Origin: Rhyacophila brunnea
Taxonomy: Eukaryota > Arthropoda > Insecta > Trichoptera > Rhyacophilidae
Direction: 5' to 3'
Assembly (NCBI GenBank): GCA_022495005.1
Contig: JAGYXB010000157.1
Span: 1-64,000 of the forward strand
DNA length: 64,000 nucleotides
Part shown: one piece after another, positions 36,166-48,674 of the stretch
How positions within the stretch are numbered: the first letter of the stretch is position 1
Layout: each line of letters opens with the position of its first letter
Program-made: the position numbers and the translations under genes
Notes under the pieces: model-generated
Databases searched by the model: none
What the model was told of the DNA's origin: nothing
Seen by the model: only the letters and a program-made list of their open reading frames with translations

Positions 36166-36840
36166 TATATACTTTTATTTTTTTTTATGTGTGTTTGACT
36201 AGTACACCAACGCGATAAAGTATTATATTCTAAGTGTTAGCCCAGTCGCACATTGAAAGTTGTTTCAACTGGGATATGGTCATAAATAAAAAAAAATACT
36301 AAAACAACTAGGATGAGTCTAGTAAGATATCTTGTTATTGCCTTCAAAATTATAACGGTGAATGCACCCGGATACTTAGAGTTTTGTGGACATCCCAAAT
36401 GGACTAACAAGACTGTCATTAATGAACTCCATATTCGAGAGATACTTTACTCAATCGAACACCTGCAGTTTTTTTTGACTTAAAAAACAGGATAATAATC
36501 CCAAAAAATTCGGTATTGCCATGGGTTTTTTTACTGACTCCTAGGCTCTCCATGCTTAAAAGCAAAAATAAACAAAATATTGTTAATGTCAAAATCTCTA
36601 TTAGAATGAGTGGTTGGATAAATTATTTTATTTTTCAGGACCACATATTGTTTACAACGTGTCCATTATAATATTAATAATGAATGTAAGTTCATAATTA
36701 TTTGTGAAACTCACTGTAGGTATATAATACAATGTACATAGTTCTCTGTGGTATTGTTTAAAATTGTAATCTTCCTTATTCGTAAGGCAAATCGCAAGAA
36801 AATAACCATTGCAGCTTAGCGAGAACGAAGTCATGCCACC
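36166..36840. other. AT-rich spacer
   Basis: Nothing recognised. Confidence 0.5.
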
Positions 36841-36844
36841 GCAG

Positions 36845-36960
36845 TATAAATAGCAGGCTTAGTAAAGAACATAAAGTTCCAAATTTTAAGCTCGGATCGA
36901 AGCTTCACGCCGCCGGATACAGAAAGCGCCGCGCCGTCCTCATATGAACGCAGTTATGCA
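36845..36960 (+). promoter_or_regulatory. Candidate TATA-box promoter with GC-rich leader
   Basis: TATAAATA at 36845-36852 is followed 30-100 bp later by a locally CpG-rich stretch (CACGCCGCCGGA, GCGCCGCGCCG) and an ATG at 36944 opening an 18-codon frame. This resembles a promoter plus 5' leader, but no initiator motif or downstream exon can be confirmed. In AT-rich DNA a TATA word alone is weak. Confidence 0.25.
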
Positions 36961-37631
36961 GGAAGTTACTAAACCATACAAAATATCATTAGGAATGTAA
37001 TAAATAGATTATTATAATCACTTACCTCTCGATATACTAGTTTATTAACAGTATTACAGCAACGATGTTATCAACAACTAGGATTTAGTCACCGAACCGT
37101 ATCTAAACCAAAGTACTCAAAACATGCGTTAGAATAATATTTTTGTCTACGATTCATTTATTTAGCGATAAATATAATAATATCAGTTATGTAATGGGTT
37201 TCGGATATAAAAAGAAATTACTATATAATATTATTCTATTATTATAATCAACTCTAAAATAACATAATAATCACATAACACTTTACAATTTATTAAGAGG
37301 CTAACATATTATAATTATTATAATAGCAGTTGCTATTTTTTCGAAGCCCAAAAAAAAGAATGTCGATTTAAATTATTTTAAAAATTTTCAATAATAAACA
37401 AAAGAAAATCCGTTGAGCAAATTCGAATAAGACAAAAAATAAAAAATAAATAATTCTATTTTCAATAAGGTGTTACTAACTTAAAACTGTCACTTAATTT
37501 AGGGTAGACATAACAGTTGGGTACATAAATTAGCACCGTAAACCGTAACGTAGCAGCATAATTAATACGGTACGAATATCAATTATAGAAATTCAAAGCG
37601 CTTTAGGTATTGAACTACGTTCGCCCTAAGG
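36961..37631. other. AT-rich spacer
   Basis: Nothing recognised. Confidence 0.5.
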
Positions 37632-37745
37632 CCTTGTTCAGATGGTGCGATTTGACTCGCGCACATTCCAGGTACAGGTGACCTCATTAAGCAGTCTACA
37701 TGCACTCGCGACATATCGCGGCGAGACACTTGTCATCTGAACAAG
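37632..37745. mobile_element. 114-bp hAT-like MITE
   Basis: Terminal inverted repeats CCTTGTTCAGATG (37632) and CATCTGAACAAG (to 37745) bound a CpG-rich interior with inverted words (ACTCGCGCAC / GCACTCGCGAC). Flanks CCCTAAGG (37624-37631) and CTCTAAGG (37746-37753) form an 8-bp target duplication with one mismatch, the hAT length. Very short for a MITE but structurally complete. Confidence 0.7.
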
Positions 37746-37753
37746 CTCTAAGG

Positions 37754-39940
37754 TGTGGATAAATATTTCGAACTTCCACACACATAAATTTTATAGACAT
37801 AGTAACAGATTTTCGGTTTACCTAAGTAAGACAAAACAGTGACTAGCATTTAAATTGATCCACAATAATGTATGCATTCATCATCTTAAGTAGGTACCAA
37901 GTCCTGAACAAAAATGGACCATAAGTGCGAGTGAGAAAGAATTCGGTACGCTTATAATACTCCGCAATATGCGTTAGAGTAAGGTAGAATTTCTACGGCT
38001 GAATTAAATATATTTTGTGCACGTCACAAGTAAATATTAATTCATTCAAAAACAGCGAGCACGTATTGGTGAAATTTATTATTTTCTGTGTTAAATATAA
38101 AGTTAATGATAATTATTTTTAGTTATTTTAGTAGAAAATATGGTTAACTAAGTAGTGTTTAAATTTGGTAGCCGTACTGAGAAGCAACGTGATGGTATAA
38201 CGTTTGATAGGTAAGTTTATACTAATAATTAATATTGAGGCTGTCGGTATTGTGCGTTATATGCAAGAAATACGGCTTCATATTATAGCTGAACAATATA
38301 CACTCTCTTTATATTATTACTCAGAAGTAATTACTCATTTCTCACAGGAAAAATCTCGACACGTTAATATATTTAAGTATTTACATTTTTTTATAAACAC
38401 CTATATAAAAACATACTAGTGTATTATGTCATTTACATAACAAAATACTGTTGGCTAGATACTTTCTTTTGCAAAGTGATAATTTTGATGAATTTATTTA
38501 TTTACGCAAAAATTATCAATAGCATATATTTATTTGTTAAAAAATACTGCTTAGATGAGTTAATGATTTATACTCACAATTATAAAATTAGTGGGATTAT
38601 TGTTTTTGACTCGACTGATATATTATTTATAATTTTAGATTAATTCTGTCTATCTTTTATTTTTTCTAGATAATATGCTTAAATCGTGACATATTGTGGC
38701 ATTAAAAATCAGTGACTATGTTTTTTTTCTGTTTATTAAATGTACTACTAAACATAGTATTCAAAGAAACTATAATATCGATATGTTGTTCAGAATTCTT
38801 TTGCTAGGGGTATAAGTAATATATAACCAATTAATGAGGATGATAATGGATCATCCTAACATAATTTTATTATAACTAATGTCCGTCATCAAAATAGAGA
38901 TATTTTTGGAAAAAAATCAGTGAGTTGGCGAGTTTCTTCGTCACTCCGTTCATAATGCGTCCCAGCTCGAAACTAAGTTTAGTGCGACATCTGTGTTTAT
39001 TCCCAGCTGCCTCGGGAAAGCTCTTTACAACATTTCCCTAGTACAAAGTCTATCGCTTAGTCGACTCGCGAGACGTCTTCTTAGATTCTGCGACTTTATA
39101 TTATTCACTTGAGCTGGCTGCGATAAGGAAGATCCGACGACGAGTGAAGTGACCGTTTATCAAACGATACAATTTAATAGAATAAAAGATGAAGACAGCT
39201 TTCCAAGCGTATCCTGGATACAATTACATGTACATACAGTATAATACAAGAATAATTTACAAAACTTTTCTTTTGTTCACAAGGCACATACAAAGTTTTC
39301 AGTGTGTCTAATATTTAAATTATTTTTGTTAAATGTATAAAAGTATACGAATCAATCAGTGTTTTTAACATATCATTGACAAAAATATGCCAAACGGCAA
39401 ATAAAATCTATATTTTCAAAAAAATGATATCTACAAACTCGGATTAATTCTTGACAGTGAAATAATATGCTAATATAAGAGACTGCGATCGATATATTAT
39501 AATATTATGAAGCTAAGAAATGAGACAAAGGTGAATGATTTATTTTGTTTTATTAAATCTTCAATATATTATCACCAAACAGGATATTTTTTTGATGTTA
39601 AAAGACTATTTTGTACTGTCCAGTATTGAAGATTATACGACAGCGAATTTATTTCTCTCTTTTCATCAGCCCTTATGAGGAAACCTTTATTAATTAATAA
39701 TATACCTAATGTATCTATAGTATTCTTTCTGTTTACTCTATGTGAGGTCACGTTTAAAAAAACGTTTATGTTTATGATATTGATCAATACTTCCCAAAGT
39801 TAGAGCTACCACCACTTTTTCACAATTTATATATTTTAAGCTTCATCTATTTATTTCATAAATTTGACGTATTTCCATGTAAAAAGTACAAATATCACAT
39901 TTAAATGATCTTCCTAATTACTGATTATTAAAAATGTTAG
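37754..39940. other. Spacer
   Basis: AT-rich with a GC-richer block at 38930-39150 of unknown nature. No gene was recognised. Confidence 0.45.
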
Positions 39941-39944
39941 AAGA

Positions 39945-40290
39945 TTTCTCAACTGTAGTCTATGCCTGTACTCAAATACTCCGCAAAATCTTTGGACCCA
40001 CGTTGGAAAATGGGAACTACAGAATAAAAATGAACCATGAATTGAAAGAGCTGATTGAACAGCGAACAATCGTAAGGTATTGTAAGTCCCAAAGACTACG
40101 AACGGAAGAGACCCAGAGGCCGTCCAAGAAGGAGATGGGCTGACGCCGTAGAAGTGGACTGGCTTCATATAGGAAGATCCGGCAACTGGAGAAGTGTGGC
40201 GAGAAATCGGAGTGAGTGGAGAGCGGTTGTGGAGGAGGCCAAATCCCACCCCGGGATGTAGCGCCGTGGAAGAAGAAGAAGAAGAAAAAG
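39945..40290 (+). pseudogene. Non-LTR retrotransposon reverse transcriptase, C-terminal fragment
   Basis: The plus strand reads LRKIFGPTLENGNYRI, MNHELKELI and, after a frame change near 40100, RPRGRPRRRWADAVEVDW and WRSVARNRSEWRAVVEEA. This is the C-terminal end of RTE-like endonuclease-reverse transcriptases, where RKIYGP is followed by RGRPR-RW-D. The middle (LG-H--R segment) is deleted. The fragment ends in GAAGAAGAAGAAGAAAAAG, a (GAA)n 3' tail. Confidence 0.8.
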
Positions 40291-40384
40291 TATATGCCTG
40301 TGTTTTTAAGTATTGATATATTCTGTATGACGTATAAAAAATATTAGTTTTCCATCTCAAAATATACTATAGTTTGAAAGGGGG

Positions 40385-40575
40385 TAGTCGACACGAAAAC
40401 GGCACTGGCATTTTACCGGCGGGCTCTGAGTTTGATTCTCGGTGAGGTCATAATATATTTATGTGATTTTATTAAAACCTGGGTGTTTGTGATTGTTTTT
40501 CTTCTATTACTACATACACTACTGTTTTACTACGCTACTGTCACCGGGTCTTATGGCCTGTTGTCATGTTAAGAA
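40385..40575 (+). mobile_element. tRNA-derived SINE, family 2, copy 3
   Basis: GGGCTCTGAGTTTGATTCTC is a decayed B-box region. It is followed by TTATGTGATTTTATTAAAAC, CTGGGTGTTTGTGATTGTTT and an end CACCGGGTCTTATGGCC. This is the same order as the 19.5- and 22.8-kb copies on the opposite strand. The head is truncated. Confidence 0.65.
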
Positions 40576-41460
40576 TTTGTATTTATATAAACGATATTAT
40601 AATTTATATTATTATATTATCAAAATAAAGTGGGGAAAATTATGATATAGAAAAATTATTTTTGAATTTAGAAAATTATGTCAATTACACTATCAAGAAG
40701 TTTGTGGCTGATTTAGTTTATAAATTTAATTATATTTAATTTAATTCTAACTTATCTATAGCCGGTTACCCTATATAATATAGGTATGATGTTTTGTATC
40801 AGTTGTGCAGCAACGGGGAGTGGAAACAAGGAAACCCAATTTGTAAAGTTGCTCTTGGTGCGATGTGAAGCAACCGTCTGTATAGCGTGCACACTGCCCA
40901 GGGATATTCACAATGACAAATATTTTCTCTATTAATGGCTTCATAAATTAGTGTATTATTTTGATCTTCCATTATAGATAACGAGATTAATATGTTGGCT
41001 CATGGCAATTAATAATACAAGCCTTCACACGGGAAAGTAATATTTTAATATTATAATGAGTTTTCTGATAATTTTATGATAAATATTGATAAAGTCTATT
41101 ATTTACGTACTGATTATTAACAATGGCACATTGTCACGTGATTCAATAATGATTTGTCAATTTTTATAGAAAGCTTCACAAAATATTTCTAAAAAATTAT
41201 ATAATGCTACTAGTATATTTTTTTCTAGGTGCCTTTGTGGATACATCGCATTTGGTATCAAGGTTTCTTTACGCAATTTGGCACGCTAACTACTCTACGT
41301 GATGCTAAGTCAAAGTCAATTTATGCCAACAAATTCGTTTGTTAACCGCATCGGATATTGCTAATTTGGATTTGTCTAAAGCCTATGAAACCATCTTGCA
41401 AAAACCATGGAAAATTTTTTCTAGCGCAAGGCGGTGGTGATTTTGATTAATATTTTATTG
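40576..41460. other. AT-rich spacer
   Basis: Nothing recognised. Confidence 0.5.
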
Positions 41461-42047
41461 TTTTTTTTTCTTTTATTATTTGGAAGCAATTGAGTTCTTC
41501 TCTGAATGAAAGGCTATTCTGATTTACAATGGTTTACAAGAGTATACATACACTTTTTTAACTACAGACATAAATAGTTACATTATTTATAATACAGAAT
41601 TACATTTTTGTTACACTATACACTAGACATCTACGTTACATTTTTGGAGAAATTCATGTACAATTTTCATAACTGAAATATTTGGTTTTGCCAAGAATAA
41701 ATTTATTGTCAAAGGAGGGTATAACCTGCATGTTCCCAATTTATTCATTAACACTTCTTTCTCCTGGTCACAAGCATCACATTTCCAGACAATGTGGTTA
41801 ATATCTTGAGTGGGATGCCCACACTGACACTGAGGGCTATCTACCACTTTAATTTTGTACAATGATTTGTTGAGACTGTAATGCCCTGTCCTGCTTCTAG
41901 CTATTGTCACTATTACATCTCGCTTTATTTCACAATGTTTACTAAATCAAGTTTTAGGAGGTATGCTATAATAATTTTGATAGTAGTGTGTTCCCTTTTC
42001 TTTCCCAAGATTTTCTAAATATTTACCGTTATTTTCGCTCATTGTTA
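41461..42047 (-). mobile_element. 5'-truncated LINE, family L1, minus copy
   Basis: It is collinear in reverse with 51338-51920. On the minus strand it has the 3' end of a non-LTR retrotransposon ORF, a ~150-bp 3' UTR and a poly(A) tail (T-run at 41461-41469). The 5' end stops at the AACAATGAGC word where similarity with the plus copy ends. Confidence 0.8.
41623..41910 (-). pseudogene. LINE ORF C-terminal fragment with CCHC motif
   Basis: The 95-residue frame contains CQCGHPTQDINHIVWKC, a C-x-C-x8-H-x4-C motif typical of the C-terminal end of I/R1/Jockey-type LINE proteins, then NKLGTCRLYPP and FLQKCNVDV. A stop lies just upstream in frame, where the 51-kb copy has TGG (Trp), so the ORF is dead. 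No polymerase core is present. Confidence 0.8.
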
Positions 42048-44349
42048 CATTGTACATTGCTACATTCTTAATAATATTTTATTGTATTTATTGTAAAATG
42101 AGAACTCTGATTCGTAGATGCATTTTTTGTAGTTATTCCATGGAAAAAGAAATTTTGCATGATACTGAGGATTAATTTAATTATTCTATTTTTTATCACT
42201 GTAATCACTGGATCTGAATGGCATAAATCGTTATTATTTGTCATCATTTATTATTTTGATTCTTTTAATTACATCAATGCAATTAAAAAGCATATCTCTT
42301 TTGGCCTCGTTTGTTTTGGTCTCCTGAAAGTCTAGGATGTAATACGAAGTTAAGGCTTCCTGCTAAAAATTGAGTTAGGAGTAGATGGAGGATGTCCTGA
42401 TTGCATGTTATATAAATATTATTTGAAGCCGGTGCAGGTAGACTTGCATGACTACGGACTTGTAAGGGTCTGAGTCATCTCAAAACAATACCTTTGTGCA
42501 CCTTGACGTCTTATGTTGTTGAAATCGATACTTAGTAGAATATACGTACCTCCGACAACCTCTTACTTATTTTGGAACCGGTAAAAATAATTCTGAATCT
42601 TCATAACGCTGAACTGGAACTACGTCTCTTTATAAATAGTTCGCCTTCTTAAACCTTTCAATATTTTATGCTTTGTAAAATATTTTACATTATTATAAGG
42701 TACCACGGTAATACATCATTATATAATATATTTACACATGCCAATAACTTCAAAGTAATGCTTTTAATTAAATTTACATTAAAAAACCCGTGCGTATTAC
42801 AGGCTTAATTTTAAAATTAAAATATAGGTAATATAAGATACACTAATGATTTCGCAGGTAGGATCAGAACCGTGGTTTTAATTTTTAATTTGTGAGATAC
42901 ATTCAATATGTTTTTGAAACTAAAAAAAATGGAGGTTAAAAGGTCTGGTTTGAATTTGGGTATTAAATTAGTATTTTTTGCAACTAATAAATTTAAAAAA
43001 TAAACACAGTTCAATTTTAAACACATTGGCAATAACGTACTACATATTGAATATTAATTTCAAAGTTATAGTTTCCAACTGGCAATTTTCAAATACCCTA
43101 TTCAGTATCTTAGTGCGCCCTAAAACAGAGGCAACAGTCTTTGTCTGACTTGTAAGCAAATCACGGTCTCTTCTAGTTCACGTTATCTTCCTCAAAGTTA
43201 TTTGGCAAAGCTTTGTAGATTTAAAGCATTCCGAAGACAACTCGGAGAACTTAACTCATTTTGGCATGGGCAAAATGAAATCTTGTAAATATCCTCAAGT
43301 GCAGACCGCTTAGCCTGAATGTAATATCTCGTCTTGTATAAGCGGTAAAGTTACGCCGTATTCTTTTTAAATCAAAGAATTCCCCGAATAAACTTTTACT
43401 TTGGAACAACTTGAAAATATGATTATCACGTTATTGTATATTTTATAAATCTTTGAAAGATTTCCGGGAAGCTTTTTCGTTTGCGTTTCATTATAAGGTT
43501 AAACCACTATTTAGTAGAGAACAGACAGATTGTGTGCTTTTGAAGTCTGAAGATACTGCTTAAATCCCTCGTCCGGAAATATTTACACATTGTTATTTTT
43601 TTTTTTAATTTGTGTGTAAATTCTGAATGAGATTATTCTATTTTTTGCAATCATTTCCCGATCTGTAGCTACCCTCGATATGAGTGGAGTACTAAGCTGA
43701 AGCCGGGATATAACATTATTGAACCAGTACATTCTTCTATTGACAAGGTCTTGCTTATAAAAAATCTTCCCTTGATACTACTCAGGAAGAATGTCACATC
43801 ATATGATATTGATAATTAGATAATCTCGTAAGTCTTCTTAAAGCTTCGATATCATATATCGGCTAACGTAAAAAAAACGTTTCATAATAATAATTATAAT
43901 CGTCACTCATTAAAGACTTATATGGTAGAAACCACAATAATAATATGCTTTATCTAGGAGGAGATATTATAACCCAATAAAGGCTAAAAACAATTATGAT
44001 GTGCATTTTCAGCATTAAAAAAACATATATTCGAAATAATTAACTCACTTTTGTACCTTGCGAAATGATGTTTAAATCCATTTTTATCTTATTTATATTT
44101 TTCTATATATGCCCGTATAATAATCATATATCGGTAGAAGTTCTGAAGGTACTTTATTTTTTATAATATATACGATCAATAGTTGAGTTCGCTACAGTAC
44201 GTGATATACATAAACCGTCTTGAAGGACTAGAAAATATATTTTGAATACACGTCAATGTTATATCGTACTATTGTGATTTATAATGATAATAACATAAAT
44301 GACACAGAAAATTTTCTTTCTACCACTGCGTCTTTCATGGGGGTGCCGG
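42048..44349. other. AT-rich spacer
   Basis: No recognisable gene. A 71-residue minus frame at 42817-43032 is unremarkable. Confidence 0.5.
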
Positions 44350-44436
44350 ACGAAATCCCGAAGGCCGAAATCCCGAATGCCAAATCCCGAAAACTGAAAT
44401 CCTGAATGGCCGGAATCCCGAAGGCCGAAATCCCGA
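44350..44436. repeat. Minisatellite with GAAATCCCGAAGGCC unit
   Basis: Six imperfect copies of a 14-16-bp unit around GAAATCCCGAA form a GC-richer block. Variants include GCCAAATCCCGAAAA and CCGGAATCCCGAAGG. The minus strand reads a repeated RDFG-LRD peptide by chance. Confidence 0.85.
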
Positions 44437-44694
44437 AAAATAAAAAAAGTAATAATTTTCAAGAACTACCAACTCGAAAGCAACAAAACACTACTTTTTA
44501 TAAAAGAAAATTCAAAAAAATAATATATTTTGTGTTGACAATTATTAATGTTCCGTACATTTTATTGCGATTTTTTGTATTTTTAATACATCCACTTGAA
44601 TTGTGGAGTTGTCGAATATCGACAAACAATAATCGAAAATTGCATCATGCAAGTACATATTTTGACATTTTAGTATGCTTGAAGTTAAATAGCG

Positions 44695-44800
44695 GCGCAC
44701 TTGGCTGGTCGATCCGCCACGCCGGGCCCCCCTTAAGCCCGGGCTCCCAGGCTAGAGCCCTGTCAGCCCCTCCCTTGTGGGGGCCATGAGTAAAGTATTT
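44695..44800. mobile_element. GC-rich transposon-end fragment (possibly hAT-like)
   Basis: GATCCGCCACGCCGGGCCCC, then AAGCCCGGGCTCCCAGGC and CCCTCCCTTGTGGGGGCC resemble the GGCCC-rich ends of insect hAT-like elements (CAG-GGCGGATC at the terminus). No partner end or duplication was found, so this is a fragment. The 127-residue frame at 44406-44789 is an accident of this block. Confidence 0.4.
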
Positions 44801-45413
44801 GCAGTTTATTGGGACGGGTAACCTAAGGTGGCATTACAGTAACGGGAGTGTTAATTAAACATATTATAATATAATGTACCAACATAGTGATATAGTATTC
44901 ATTTATTAATGCACAATATTTAGCATCTATTAACTACTATGAAAGAGTTTCAAGGAAATTGCTTTTACTTAATGACCTTGATAATGTTATAACAAACCAC
45001 GTTTTTCACAATTTATTAAAAAACGTAATTATTTTACTATCCGAAACTAATTTTTAAAACCGTCAACCATTATTAATCACTGTTGCCTTCAACATAAAAA
45101 TTACCACAACACTGTGACTCAAACAGTCCTATATATTGTTTTGAATGTATCAAATTTTGTTACCGTTTTGATAAACTCATACAAACTGTGGGCTCGGCGG
45201 ACCATTTCGGCAGAGTGGCGTGTTCTGGTTGGGTCGGTGTTGATTCCGTTATCACAGCAATCCATAATTCCGTGGGACACGTAAGCCCCGGCAGAATTTC
45301 GCCTAATCTCGGATTATTTTTTTTATACTTCCGACTAATTTCCCTATCGCCACTGGGGAAATAAATTCTTTTTTTCCCTTTAGCTTTTTTGACTTCACGC
45401 TGTTTGGTTGAAT
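44801..45413. other. Spacer with unassigned GC-richer patch
   Basis: 45190-45310 carries GGCAGAGTGGCGTG, like a pol III A-box and similar to the family 1 SINE head, but no B-box follows. The rest is AT-rich. Confidence 0.4.
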
Positions 45414-45445
45414 ACTCCCCTTTTCAAGTAAACGGGGAGTTTTTT
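45414..45445 (+). terminator. Hairpin plus T-run resembling an intrinsic terminator
   Basis: ACTCCCC (45414-45420) pairs with GGGGAGT (45434-45440), with a possible TTT/AAA extension, and TTTTT follows directly. In a bacterium this would be a Rho-independent terminator. In insect DNA a T5 run can stop pol III. No transcript unit upstream is evident, so function is unproven. Confidence 0.3.
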
Positions 45446-45780
45446 CAAATCGAATTATTGCATGAAAAACGTTGTAATATTATGATAATAATATTTTAAT
45501 GGAAAAATCTAGCTGAAATTCTAGCTTTGTTGAAAATAAAAATATTTAATCTATCGTAGTGCCTGTTTTAAAATTTATTTTAATGATATTATATTTTGTA
45601 ACGGCAGTTATCTAACATATTTTTTTGGAAAAAAATAGGTTTATTTTTTACGTGTTATTTTGTTATTCGGATTGGTCAATTGAAAATTTTCTACTCAACA
45701 TTATATTAGGTACAGAGTTCTTTTTACTTCTATGGCCTGTCAATCATTACAAATTCTACGTGTGTAGCTATGCTTAGTAT

Positions 45781-46005
45781 TTTTTATTGTTAACCATGTC
45801 GGATCCTAATAAGATCATAAAACCTCCATAGAGTAGAGGTTTTATATTAACATATTTTGTTTTCACGAGAAATGGATGTTAGCCACCTACTCAACCTATT
45901 AGGTCCATACTCTGACTCGTATTCAAATTGAAAAACAATACGTAAACTTGCCAGACCCAGGAATCGAACCTCGGACTCACGACCTTTTAGGCCATCGTGG
46001 GGCCG
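45781..46005 (-). mobile_element. tRNA-derived SINE, family 1, copy b
   Basis: The minus strand reads GGCCCCACGATGGCC, then an intact B-box AGGTTCGATTCCTGG (45957-45971), CTGGCAAGTTTACGTATTG, GAGTCAGAGTATGGACCTAA, GGTTGAGTAGGTGGCTAACA and tail GATCTTATTAGGATCCGAC. It is the best-preserved copy and serves as the family reference. Confidence 0.9.
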
Positions 46006-47284
46006 TCAGTATTTTTTGGGTACCTATTCATTTTTTATACTTTAACAAGACTAATGTACTGATTAAAAAATAAATAAAAACGACACCGCATTGAACAATA
46101 TAAGGAACGTATGGGTCGTAATTATAATTATTTATATACTTACTGTAAATTACAGTAACAGTATTATTCATTAAAAATATATTATTATGATAATATATAA
46201 TATAATATAATTATATTTATAGTAACTAGTTATAATAACTTTATATTAATAGGATATATAAATATATAATATATATGAATATATATTATTATTTTATGTG
46301 TAGTAAAACACCATTCTCATGGTTTTAAAATAAGAGTTTTGCTGTTAATTCTACGATATGTCTGATATTCCATTATTTTGTATATGATTATTTATATCAC
46401 TATTTATAAATACCTACGGTGGCCATATTTTTTGACGGAAATAAGGGATGTAACGTTTTGTGTATAATTCTCATTGAAAATAGAGAATACATAGCTTTCC
46501 TTCACAAATTTTCCCTCGCCTAGCCAGTTTTTTCATAAGAAATGATTTTCCGTCCAGATTCAAGTCGCGAACTTTTTTTACGTGGTAATTATTCATAGTT
46601 CATATTCGCATCAAGAATGAACCACATGGACACCGCGCGACGTTTTCTTTTGATATTTTCAATAGTATAAGTATTTATAGCTTAAGTAAAAATGTCCAAT
46701 ATCGACAATTACCTTTTTAGATAGGTACCGATCAACATTGATATATTTCTAATGTCATAATAATATTTTTTGAATGAAAATATAACCATTTACTTCCCAG
46801 TGATAAATTAATTAACCGTTCGTTGCGAATCGATATAATGAAAATCTTTAACAAGTTTTATTAATACCCAGTGACTTCAATGGTATAATATTTCATTCGT
46901 ATCTATATGGTAAACGGCAATTACTTTCCATTACAAAGGGCATAAAATAATAACGCATGGCTTTGTATCAGCGTACAATAATGAAAGCACATACGACATT
47001 TTGACTCTGGGTGACGATTTTTTTCTGTGAAAACCGTTAGCTGCATGAATAACGGTTTCCACAATTTTATGGCTTTTTAAATTTAATCGGTTAATTCAAT
47101 AAAATACCAATTTTGTTCGCATTGTAAATATGCACGGCACAGGTAATTTTTTCATTTAGAATTATTGTTAAAAATACACAATATACACAGTTTAATCAAA
47201 TATAAATGAAACATTAAAAAATATTAAGTGTGTATTAATTGTTTATGAGATTTTAATGTATATATTTTTCGACTGATCTTAAGT
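46006..47284. other. AT-rich spacer
   Basis: It includes very low complexity TATA runs near 46180-46290. No gene was recognised. Confidence 0.5.
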
Positions 47285-47360
47285 TTTGTTCTAGAAACTT
47301 AAATCCGTTAGAATTTAAATTGAAATTCCATCAAGTATCTTCGGTCGATAGTATTAATAG
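47285..47360. repeat. Tail fragment of the inverted-repeat element family
   Basis: GAATTTAAATTGAAATTCCA, TCAAGTATC and CGGTCGATAGTATTAAT match the distal tails at 7480-7530 and 28065-28124. The inverted arms are absent. Confidence 0.7.
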
Positions 47361-47589
47361 TATATATTTTTATAAAATACAACTATTTTTTTTTAAATTT
47401 TAACTATGGCTACATTTTATTTTACAAAAAAATGGTGATAATTTCCAGTGTGTTTTGTATGCTTTTAATAATTTTAAATGTTCCAATTCCTTACATATAT
47501 TATATCCCTTCTGCAGATAGATCGATATTACCAGTAGTACTTTAATATTATAATAAAATGAGGAGTTGTACAAGAATATTCACTTCTGA

Positions 47590-47700
47590 AACCGTGTGTT
47601 CATGTTCGAATTCTGAGTCTAGTAAAATAATACTTCGATTTTAATAGTGTATTTGATTTATCATTCATTTCTCGTAAAAAGCAATGACTAACAACTATTA
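47590..47700 (+). mobile_element. Decayed SINE, family 1, copy g
   Basis: GTGTGTTCATGTTCGAATTC (B-box GTTCGAATTC) is followed by TGAGTCTAGTAAAAT and, later, CATTTCTCGTAAAAAGCAAT in the family order. The middle is heavily deleted. Confidence 0.55.
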
Positions 47701-48674
47701 CAACATAATTTATACTTTAATTATTTTCTTTTTGTTTACTAGTTATAAAAAGTAAGCAATTTTAAGTTATTATAAATTATTTATAAAGCTTTTCACTGTA
47801 TAAATAATATACAATAGTATTAAGAGTGCGAAATTTAATCACAAAAAAACCCTAATAATTTTATCAATACTATTTTTATTAAATTTCTTTGTCTATAAGA
47901 AACAATTATTTTGTATTATTTTTCTACTAGGACGTTAATCAATCGAACTCAAATAAGCTGAAATGTATAATAATTTTAACAGAAAGTATATTTTAATAAT
48001 TATTTATAATTATTAAAATATAATACGTGTAAGTTTAAATAGTGCAAAAGTTTAGTAATTTAGTATGTGTAACTATACATATCTATTAATAATTATTCTT
48101 TATAAAAAACTTCTAATATTATTACCGCGTTGATTAATCCTGTACTCGTGTAAATTTACTATGGGTGGAAGACATCTATTTTAATCTGTCATAATATTTT
48201 AATCATTACGCATTTGTTTTTATTTTTATCAAAGTGTGCACAAGATTGTTTGTTTATTGTGCCATATACTAAACAGTGACATTAATGGCCCCATTTACGG
48301 TGGCATTATGGAAACTGGAAGGTTTTGCCATCACGCGATGTACGCAACTGAAATAATGATTTTTGTATCAGGAATGAATTAATCACGTCTAGATTGGTTG
48401 TTCTGTCTAAATGCAAATGGTAATAATATGTACTATATTATATTATAATACTATTAATATTGAGTTTTCAAATAGTTTTTAATATAACACCTCATCATTA
48501 GAACTATAGTAATATCTATCTACCAACATAAAGTTTAATTAAGGAGCTCACATAATATTTCGTCGATATCAAACCTTTAAATCAAACAGTTAAAAATTAA
48601 CCTTTGAATTAAATAGTCATACCAGGCGTATTGTATTATTGTCCTAATATTATATAAAACTATCAAATACTAAA
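47701..48674. other. AT-rich spacer
   Basis: Nothing recognised. Confidence 0.5.

Noticed and set aside
46170..46290. TATA-rich run as a promoter or origin
   Set aside because: Ordinary low-complexity AT sequence that occurs throughout the window.
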